A DNA stretch of 6,576 nt from an uncultured Eubacteriales bacterium (GTDB lineage: Bacteria > Bacillota > Clostridia > Oscillospirales > Acutalibacteraceae), in the NCBI GenBank assembly GCA_900320235.1, contig ONRO01000106.1:1-6576 (forward strand), written 5' to 3'. Of the stretch, positions 1 through 5,102 are shown piece after piece. A model generated the notes under the pieces. It searched no databases. It was not told the origin of the DNA and was given only the letters and a program-made list of their open reading frames with translations. Within the stretch, counting starts at the first letter, position 1. Every line of letters begins with the position of its first letter. The translations under genes were made by a program, and so were the position numbers.

Positions 1-66
1 CGATAGCGCGTCAAGGGTGCAGCGTCACGCTGCCGATAGCGCGTCAAGGGTGCAGCGTCACGCTGC
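1..66. repeat. Two exact 33-bp GC-rich tandem repeat units
   Basis: Positions 1-33 and 34-66 are identical 33-bp units that directly abut, each about 67% GC. The last 15 bases of each unit (19-33 and 52-66) form a perfect inverted repeat, GCAGCGT-C-ACGCTGC, with 7-bp arms around one base. The hexamer GCGTCA also occurs twice in each unit. The array runs off the left edge, so its copy number is unknown. There are no spacers, so it is not a CRISPR array, and no T-run follows, so it is not a typical intrinsic terminator. It looks like an intergenic palindromic repeat or a small minisatellite. The function is unknown. Confidence 0.9.
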
Positions 67-81
67 CGGCACGCTGCCGGC
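59..81. repeat. Short direct and inverted repeat flanking the 33-bp array
   Basis: The 11-mer CACGCTGCCGG occurs at 59-69 and again directly after at 70-80. Overlapping this, 65-81 is an inverted repeat GCCGGCA-CGC-TGCCGGC with 7-bp arms and a 3-base loop. It appears to be a degenerate continuation of the 33-bp repeat, sharing the ACGCTGC element. A stable hairpin is expected, but no U-tract follows, so a terminator role is not supported. Confidence 0.8.
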
Positions 82-100
82 CTAAGCAGGCGGTGGAAGG

Positions 101-129
101 TTGCATTTCGGGCGGGTTTATTATATAAT
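101..129 (+). promoter_or_regulatory. Sigma-A-type promoter of the PLP enzyme/CPBP operon
   Basis: A -35-like TTGCAT (101-106) and a perfect -10 TATAAT (124-129) are separated by 17 bp. Transcription should start near 136, giving a leader of about 30 nt before the ATG at 165. A second TATAAT lies at 138-143 but has a poor -35 partner (GGTTTA, 115-120) and would start transcription almost at the ribosome binding site, so it is the less likely box. The leader is too short for a riboswitch or T-box. Confidence 0.7.
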
Positions 130-164
130 GATAGCTGTATAATTATGATAAAAGGGGAATATAA

Positions 165-1421
165 ATGAAAAGTGATTTTTTTGATATTTCGGATGAAGTC
201 CTTGAACTCGGGAATAAGGCTCTTGAATTGTCAAAACCATATCTCGACAGAATCGACAAGATAACTGAATATAATCAGATTAAAATGCTTCGTGCCTTTC
301 AGAATGCAAGGGTCAGCGAAAGCTGCTTCACCGCTTCAACCGGATACGGCTACGGCGACAGAGGACGTGATGTGCTTGACAGTATTTATGCTGAAGTCCT
401 TGAAACTGAAGACGCTCTGGTACGTCATAATTTTGCAAGCGGCACACATACTCTTACAGTCGCTCTTTTCGGCGTCCTTCGTCCGGGTGATACTATGGTC
501 AGCGTTACAGGTATTCCCTATGATACACTTCAGGGTGTTATCGGAATCGGACAAAAGTCAAACGGTTCTTTGATGGAATTCGGGATAAAATATGAACAGG
601 TCGATCTGCTTGAGGACGGCACTGTCGATTATGAAGGCATTAAAAATACTGTCCGTCATAATACAAAAATGGTTTATATTCAGCGCTCAAGAGGTTACAG
701 TCTTCGCCCTACTCTGCTTAATGAGGATATCAGAAAAATATATGAGCTTGCTAAAAGTATTGCTCCCGACTGTATCGTAATGCTTGACAACTGCTACGGA
801 GAATATGTTGAAATGACTGCTCCCGGAAACTGCTGCGATCTTATGGCTGGCTCGCTGATTAAAAATCCCGGCGGCGGCATAGCACCTACCGGCGGCTATA
901 TCGCCGGTAAAAAAGATCTTGTTGAAGCTTGCTCATACAGACTTACTACCCCGGGCACCGGCAAGGAAATAGGCTGCACCCTCGGTCAGAACAGAGAACT
1001 CTTCATGGGAACATTCAATGCTCCGCATGTCACCGGTGAGGCTCTCAAAACTGCCGTTTTTGCCGCCGCACTTTTCAGCAGTCTCGGCTTTAAGGTAACA
1101 CCTGACTTTGATCAGCCAAGAGGCGATATCATTCAGGCTATTCTTCTTGAAAATGAAAAGCGTCTTGTTTCCTTCTGTCAGGGAATACAGGCTGCTTCTC
1201 CGATAGATTCTTTCGTTACTCCCGAACCTTGGGATATGCCAGGATATGACAGCAAGGTCATTATGGCGGCCGGCGCTTTCACGCTCGGTTCCTCAATTGA
1301 GCTTTCTGCCGATGCTCCGCTTCGTGAGCCATTTGCTGTATGGATGCAGGGAAGCCTGAATTTCCATTCCGGAAAAACTGCTGTGCTTCTCGCTGCTGAA
1401 AAAATGAAGGATCAGTTATAA
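165..1421 (+). CDS. Methionine gamma-lyase family PLP-dependent protein (YnbB / 'aluminum resistance' family)
   Basis: This 418-residue cytoplasmic fold-type I PLP enzyme belongs to the Met_gamma_lyase family (Pfam PF06838), whose members are often annotated as aluminum resistance protein or YnbB. Family length is about 400-430, so it looks complete. Visible signatures are YGYGDRGRD (61-69), the cofactor-phosphate region ASGTHTL (91-97), LDNCYGE with D208 as the likely pyridine-nitrogen partner, and SLIKNPGGG with K233 as the likely Schiff-base lysine. C-S lyase chemistry is inferred from the family; the physiological substrate is not established. In other Firmicutes the gene often sits near miaA, hfq or lexA, but that side is cut off here. 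The start is supported by AAAGGGG (151-157) seven bases before ATG. Its TAA overlaps the ATG of the next gene by one base (TAATG), indicating translational coupling. Confidence 0.93.
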   Translation: MKSDFFDISDEVLELGNKALELSKPYLDRIDKITEYNQIKMLRAFQNARVSESCFTASTGYGYGDRGRDVLDSIYAEVLETEDALVRHNFASGTHTLTVALFGVLRPGDTMVSVTGIPYDTLQGVIGIGQKSNGSLMEFGIKYEQVDLLEDGTVDYEGIKNTVRHNTKMVYIQRSRGYSLRPTLLNEDIRKIYELAKSIAPDCIVMLDNCYGEYVEMTAPGNCCDLMAGSLIKNPGGGIAPTGGYIAGKKDLVEACSYRLTTPGTGKEIGCTLGQNRELFMGTFNAPHVTGEALKTAVFAAALFSSLGFKVTPDFDQPRGDIIQAILLENEKRLVSFCQGIQAASPIDSFVTPEPWDMPGYDSKVIMAAGAFTLGSSIELSADAPLREPFAVWMQGSLNFHSGKTAVLLAAEKMKDQL

Positions 1422-2275
1422 TGAATATTCTTAAAAAAAATACTGATTCGGCTGTTATCGCAGCTGCACTATCACTTATGCTCGGTGCAGCCGTACAGAC
1501 AATACTGCTATTCGTCGGAAGAGTCAATTATATTCCTGATTTCATCAGACTTTCCGTAGTTACTATCCCGGCAATGCTTATCCCGGTCTTATTAATCGGC
1601 AAACAAAAAAATACACCCGTTTATTCAGTACATGAGAAAAAGCTTTCTCCTGCAAAAAGTATATTGTTTATTATCTCCGGCTTTGCAGTATGTACAGCTC
1701 TTAACTTTCTTTTTTCACTTTTGCGCTCTCTTTTATCTGCAAATAATTCTGCTTCAGCTGCTGAAGGCAATGATCTCACCGGATTTCTGCTGATGCTTTT
1801 TTCAGCCGGGATCCTCCCGGCTATTCTTGAGGAAATCCTTTTCAGGGGAAAAATATTGCCGCTTCTCACGGAAGGCGGCAAGGGTTTCTCTGTATTTATT
1901 TCTGCTGTGCTTTTCGCTTTTATTCACAACGGTATTTTCAATATTGTTTTTGCGTTCACGGCAGGTCTTGTGCTTGGCTTTATCCGTTCGGAAACAAAAA
2001 GACTTGTTCCGTGCATTATTGTTCATCTGCTGAATAATACTCTTGCGCTGCTTATAATGTTTTTCCACAGCTCATTAAGCAAGGACCTTTCCGATATGTT
2101 TTTTTATATAAGCGGTATTGCCGGTATAATCATCTCTGCAGCAATGCTGCCGTTTATCCTGAAATTCTGCTGCAAGGACTGCTTCATACTCAGCAGAGAA
2201 CCTTTTATTACTCTTCTGAGATCGCCGGTATTCTATGTTTTCATTCTGTCAGCTGTGATAATGCAGGTATTATAG
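1421..2275 (+). CDS. CPBP family intramembrane glutamic endopeptidase-like protein (Abi/CAAX protease family)
   Basis: This 284-residue polytopic membrane protein has about eight hydrophobic segments, roughly at residues 11-33, 43-60, 80-102, 122-140, 157-175, 177-190, 197-215 and 226-248, plus a hydrophobic C-terminus (268-284). The CPBP (Abi, PF02517) motifs are all present: EEILFR (E137, E138, R142), FxxxH (F165, H169) and HxxxN (H202, N206). An active glutamic protease fold is therefore plausible. Family members process prenylated proteins or peptides, or take part in bacteriocin immunity; the substrate here is unknown. It is the second gene of the operon, entered by a TAATG overlap, with a GAAGG (1406-1410) about 10 bases before the ATG. 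No bacteriocin or peptide gene is visible beside it. The 3' end overlaps the convergent acetyltransferase gene by 6 bp, and a candidate minus-strand terminator lies within its codons near the EExxxR motif. Confidence 0.9.
   Translation: MNILKKNTDSAVIAAALSLMLGAAVQTILLFVGRVNYIPDFIRLSVVTIPAMLIPVLLIGKQKNTPVYSVHEKKLSPAKSILFIISGFAVCTALNFLFSLLRSLLSANNSASAAEGNDLTGFLLMLFSAGILPAILEEILFRGKILPLLTEGGKGFSVFISAVLFAFIHNGIFNIVFAFTAGLVLGFIRSETKRLVPCIIVHLLNNTLALLIMFFHSSLSKDLSDMFFYISGIAGIIISAAMLPFILKFCCKDCFILSREPFITLLRSPVFYVFILSAVIMQVL
1849..1881 (-). terminator. Candidate minus-strand intrinsic terminator inside the CPBP gene
   Basis: Read on the minus strand, TTGCCGC and GCGGCAA (1875-1881 and 1856-1862) form a 7-bp stem. 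A short inner CTTC/GAAG pairing (1862-1865 with 1871-1874) is also possible. The stem is followed directly by TATTTTT (1855-1849). It lies about 390 bp past the stop of the GNAT gene and is the best minus-oriented terminator I can find downstream of the four-gene operon. The stem is moderate and sits in coding sequence, so chance cannot be excluded. A weaker, closer hairpin (2166-2197) has only an ATTT tail. Confidence 0.4.
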
Positions 2276-3034
2276 TTCCCTTATGCTGCAGAAATAATCT
2301 CCGGCATTTTTAAATCCAAGATTGCTGTAAAAACTTTCATTTTCATTCTCAGCACGGATTATATATATTTCTCTCTCTCCTGACATTTCTATCAGTCTGC
2401 AAACGCACGCTCCGCCAAAACCATGGCAGCGTGCGTTTTTTGCTGTACATACAGAACCTATAAGTGCTGTATTTGCGCTTATTGCAGCTGTCATTGCAAA
2501 GGCGAGGGGAATACCGTCTTTTTCTATGCAACAAAACTGTGATGTACCGTGTCTGAGTCTGTGCGAGAGCTCAATGAGAAAATCTTCATATGACGGTACG
2601 GTAAAGCTTTCACTCCTGCATGAATCAAGTAGTCTGTATATGCTCTTATAGTCCGGAACCGATGTATTTATACTGACCTGTTCTATATTTTCTGCTGAAT
2701 ATAAATTCCTGTCAAGCTTCATTATTACTCCCGACGGTCTGTCCGATAAAACAGGCAGATTACATTCAAATGAACTGAAACCGACTGCATTTACAAAATT
2801 TTCCAACTCACCGGTATCTGCTCCATCAGTGCAGAAGGCTGTGACAGCTGAACTGTATTTTGAGATAACAGATGAAGCTGTACCATTTTCATTATATTGT
2901 ACCCAGAAATCAACAATACCCTCATACTCTGAGTAACTTTCGTATAAACAGCTTATGCGGCAGGCAAAAATATCTGCACTGCCGCAAAGCTTCAGAAAAT
3001 CTTTTTTATTTTCACTGTCAAGTATTCCTATCAT
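2270..3034 (-). CDS. GNAT family N-acetyltransferase with a degenerate N-terminal half
   Basis: This 254-residue cytoplasmic protein uses acetyl-CoA to acetylate an unknown substrate. The C-terminal half (about 125-254) is a recognisable GNAT domain: a beta strand ending IGSVCT (192-197), then the acetyl-CoA loop ARCHGFGGA with R202, G205, G207 and G208 (RxxGxG/A pattern), and a motif-B-like segment with Y236 followed by LGF (239-241). The N-terminal half (about 1-110) has GNAT-like spacing, including ELENFVNAVGF (76-86), but no acetyl-CoA loop, so it may be a degenerate second GNAT copy. The protein has 13 cysteines. It is the last gene of the minus operon, starting within an ATGA overlap with the upstream M42 gene; its ribosome binding site is weak, which fits coupled translation. 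Its stop adjoins the stop of the convergent CPBP gene. A plus-strand terminator hairpin is embedded in its acetyl-CoA-loop codons. Confidence 0.8.
   Translation of the reverse strand: MIGILDSENKKDFLKLCGSADIFACRISCLYESYSEYEGIVDFWVQYNENGTASSVISKYSSAVTAFCTDGADTGELENFVNAVGFSSFECNLPVLSDRPSGVIMKLDRNLYSAENIEQVSINTSVPDYKSIYRLLDSCRSESFTVPSYEDFLIELSHRLRHGTSQFCCIEKDGIPLAFAMTAAISANTALIGSVCTAKNARCHGFGGACVCRLIEMSGEREIYIIRAENENESFYSNLGFKNAGDYFCSIREL
2401..2441 (+). terminator. Plus-strand intrinsic terminator embedded in the GNAT gene
   Basis: AAACGCACGCT (2401-2411) and AGCGTGCGTTT (2428-2438) are perfect 11-bp complements, with further GCC/GGC pairing (2414-2416 with 2425-2427) and a loop at 2417-2424. 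The GC core is followed on the plus strand by six Ts (2436-2441). It lies about 128 bp past the CPBP stop codon, so it is well placed to end the plus operon transcript. In the minus direction the stem is followed by only TTT, so termination should favour the plus direction and spare the GNAT mRNA. The same bases encode the GNAT acetyl-CoA loop. Confidence 0.75.
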
Positions 3035-4056
3035 TGCTCACATATCCTTTTTGCAAGCTCTTTCACAAGGTCTGATACAGCCTGTGCATCACTTGTCTTT
3101 ATAAGGCTTGCATTCGCATGAAGGTATCTGCACGGAACAGATACTGCTATCGTTCTGACTCCGGAACGTGATTTATGTATCGCACCTGCGTCATTTCCTC
3201 CGGCAATCATGGTCTTTGTCTGTGCCGGGATACCCTTCTCCTTTGCGATATCCATCGCAAGCTGATAGTATTCCCTGTCGTAAATAGTCGCCCTGTCCAT
3301 AAACGAAACAACTGCACCGCCTCCGACAAGGCATACCCTTTTTTCATTTTCGCTGCCGGGTACATCTGCCGCTGTTGTTGATTCAATTACTATCGCACTG
3401 TCAGGGTCAACTGTATATGCAGCAGCTGACGATCCCCTCAGCCCTACCTCCTCCTGTACGCAGAAGGTGAAATACATATCATAGGGCAGCTCTGATCTGA
3501 GCATCTCTATCATTACAAGACAACCGAAACGGTCATCAATAGCCTTGCTGATTATCCTGCCATCCTTATTTTCATATATACTGTCAAATATTATGCTGTC
3601 GCCGGGACGTACATATTCAAGTGCCTGTTCCCTGCTTTCTGCTCCTATATCTATCGCAAGCGAATCAGGCGAAGGACATTTTCCCTTTTCGTCTGCCTTC
3701 AGTACATGTACAGGCTTGCAGCATACTACGCCGGGAAGCTTGTCCTTTCCGACAAATACCTGCTTTGCAAAGACTGCGCTGTCGTTTATCCCGCCTACAC
3801 AGGAAAATTTCAGCATTCCGTCTGAAAGTATATCAGTAACGATAAAACCGACCTCATCCATATGTGCTGATATCATAAGCTTTTTTCCGGGTTTGTTTCT
3901 GCCCTTTTTGAAGGCTATGATATTTCCCATGTTATCCGTCTTTACCTTATCTGCATACGGACTTATCTCCTCAAGGATGATATCCCTGACCTCTCCCTCA
4001 TCGCCTGAGATACCTCCGGCTGTGCAGAGTTTTTCAAGAAGCTTTTTATCCATCAT
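3031..4056 (-). CDS. M42 family metallopeptidase (cytosolic aminopeptidase, CelM/TET type)
   Basis: This 341-residue enzyme of family M42 (clan MH) should be a dinuclear metal aminopeptidase that trims peptides in the cytoplasm; family members commonly assemble as hollow dodecamers. The full ligand set is visible: AHMDEVG (H65, D67), KAIDDRFG (bridging D174), QEEVGLRG (E202 as general base, E203 as ligand), VIESTTAADVPG (E225, a position that is Asp in many homologues) and YLHANAS (H313). The length is normal for the family. It starts at the first of two ATGs, with GGAGGT (4070-4065) eight bases upstream. This ATG overlaps the TGA of the preceding M42 gene (ATGA), and its own TGA overlaps the GNAT start in the same way, so all three are translationally coupled. 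Peptide specificity cannot be read from the sequence. The old endoglucanase (CelM) label should not be assumed. Confidence 0.93.
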   Translation of the reverse strand: MMDKKLLEKLCTAGGISGDEGEVRDIILEEISPYADKVKTDNMGNIIAFKKGRNKPGKKLMISAHMDEVGFIVTDILSDGMLKFSCVGGINDSAVFAKQVFVGKDKLPGVVCCKPVHVLKADEKGKCPSPDSLAIDIGAESREQALEYVRPGDSIIFDSIYENKDGRIISKAIDDRFGCLVMIEMLRSELPYDMYFTFCVQEEVGLRGSSAAAYTVDPDSAIVIESTTAADVPGSENEKRVCLVGGGAVVSFMDRATIYDREYYQLAMDIAKEKGIPAQTKTMIAGGNDAGAIHKSRSGVRTIAVSVPCRYLHANASLIKTSDAQAVSDLVKELAKRICEQ

Positions 4057-5069
4057 TTTTCTGCACCTCCGGTTATATAGCCTGCTATCACCTTTGCAGT
4101 GTTCTCTATATCATCAAGACTGACTGTTTCTGTCTGTGTATGCATATTCTTTTCAGGAACTGATATGACAGCACAGGGAATTCCTCCTCTTGTGATTGAA
4201 ATTCCATCTGCGTTTGTCCCGGTCGTACTTCCGTCTACTTCATAGTCAAAGCTGATCCCGAGCTCCTTTGCAGATGCGATCAGACCATCTGTCATTTTCC
4301 GGGACAGGGATGGTGCAATGCTGATTATCGGTCCTGCTCCGAGCTTTCCGCTCAGATGTGCGGGAACTCCGCTCTGTTTTGCAAAGCCGACATCTACTAC
4401 GATTGCCTCATCAGGTTCAAGAAGAAAAGCTGCAGTTTTTGCCCCGCTTTCGTTTGTTTCCTCCTGAGAAGAGAACACAAGTGAAAGCCTCGTATCTGTA
4501 AGCTTTTTGCTGACAAGCTCAGCGCATCTGATAATAACTGCACAGCCTGCCCTGTTGTCAAGTGCGGATACTGCTGCCTTATCTCCGATAAGCTCACGGA
4601 AAAAGCTTTTTACAATTGCTGTATCTCCCACGCTGACAAGTTCATTGACCCTCTCGGGACTCAGACCTGTATCAATCCAGATCATATCCCTTGTAAAGCC
4701 CGCCTCTTTATCAATAAGATGCGGCGGAAGCGTACAGATAACTCCCGTAACATTTTCCCTGCCCATGACAGTAACAACAGTTCCTGCAAGAGCACGAAGA
4801 TCCATTCCTCCGACCGGTTCAGCCTTCAGGAAGCCTTCCTCATTTATATATGTGACAACAAGGCCTATCCTGTCGATATGCGCATCGAGCATGATATGAC
4901 GCTTTGCTTTTTTATTTCCGACTTCAGCTATGATCGTACCTGTCGGAAGCTCTTTTATTTCATATGCATATTTTTCCGTCAGCTCTGTTATTATCCCGGA
5001 CATTTCATTTTCCCTGCCAGAAACAGCATATTCTGCACAGAGCTTTTTTAATAATTTTCTGGTTTTCAA
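4053..5069 (-). CDS. M42 family metallopeptidase, divergent paralogue with TTG start
   Basis: This is a second M42 aminopeptidase, 338 residues from the TTG at 5069-5067. That start is chosen because AGGAGG (5082-5077) lies seven bases before it and because the N-terminus (KLLKKLCAEYAVSG) then aligns end to end with the neighbouring M42 protein (KLLEKLCTAGGISG). The frame is open back to another TTG at 5093, which would add 8 residues but lacks a good ribosome binding site. Numbered from TTG 5069, the metal and catalytic residues are present: AHIDRIG (H64, D66), ALDNRAG (D171), QEETNESG (E203, E204), VDVGFA (D226) and MHTQTE (H310). The EETNESG segment differs from the EEVGLRG of its neighbour, so these are old paralogues rather than a recent duplication. 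It lies 33 bp after murD and overlaps the next gene by 4 bp. Confidence 0.91.
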   Translation of the reverse strand: MKTRKLLKKLCAEYAVSGRENEMSGIITELTEKYAYEIKELPTGTIIAEVGNKKAKRHIMLDAHIDRIGLVVTYINEEGFLKAEPVGGMDLRALAGTVVTVMGRENVTGVICTLPPHLIDKEAGFTRDMIWIDTGLSPERVNELVSVGDTAIVKSFFRELIGDKAAVSALDNRAGCAVIIRCAELVSKKLTDTRLSLVFSSQEETNESGAKTAAFLLEPDEAIVVDVGFAKQSGVPAHLSGKLGAGPIISIAPSLSRKMTDGLIASAKELGISFDYEVDGSTTGTNADGISITRGGIPCAVISVPEKNMHTQTETVSLDDIENTAKVIAGYITGGAEK

Positions 5070-5076
5070 TTTTATT

Positions 5077-5082
5077 CCTCCT
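5077..5082 (-). promoter_or_regulatory. Strong ribosome binding site that decides the TTG start of the first M42 gene
   Basis: On the minus strand AGGAGG is followed by the seven-base spacer AATAAAA and then TTG (5069-5067). The spacing is ideal, whereas the upstream in-frame TTG at 5093 is preceded by no comparable motif. This site therefore fixes the start and shortens the protein by 8 residues relative to the longest open frame. Confidence 0.8.
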
Positions 5083-5102
5083 GCCTTCAGCAAGCAGTAT
5101 CA

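Noticed and set aside
1..66. Possible CRISPR array
   Set aside because: The two repeats are directly adjacent with no spacer, and no cas genes are present.
130..164. Riboswitch, T-box or attenuator before the methionine gamma-lyase family gene
   Set aside because: The predicted leader is only about 30 nt and contains nothing but a ribosome binding site.
1804..1822. Perfect hairpin AGCCGGG-ATCCT-CCCGGCT in the CPBP gene
   Set aside because: It is a stable 7-bp stem, but no T-run follows on either strand (the T-run at 1797-1802 precedes it on plus), so it is not an intrinsic terminator. It may be chance in coding sequence.
2166..2197. TCTGCTG/CAGCAGA inverted repeat near the end of the CPBP gene as a minus-strand terminator
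   Set aside because: The loop is 18 bases and the tail is only ATTT, weaker than the candidate at 1849-1881.
3545..4123. A 192-codon open frame on the plus strand, antisense to the M42 gene
   Set aside because: It is rich in Ser, Pro, Ile and Phe with no recognisable motif, has no ribosome binding site, and lies over a well-supported M42 gene. It is a shadow frame.
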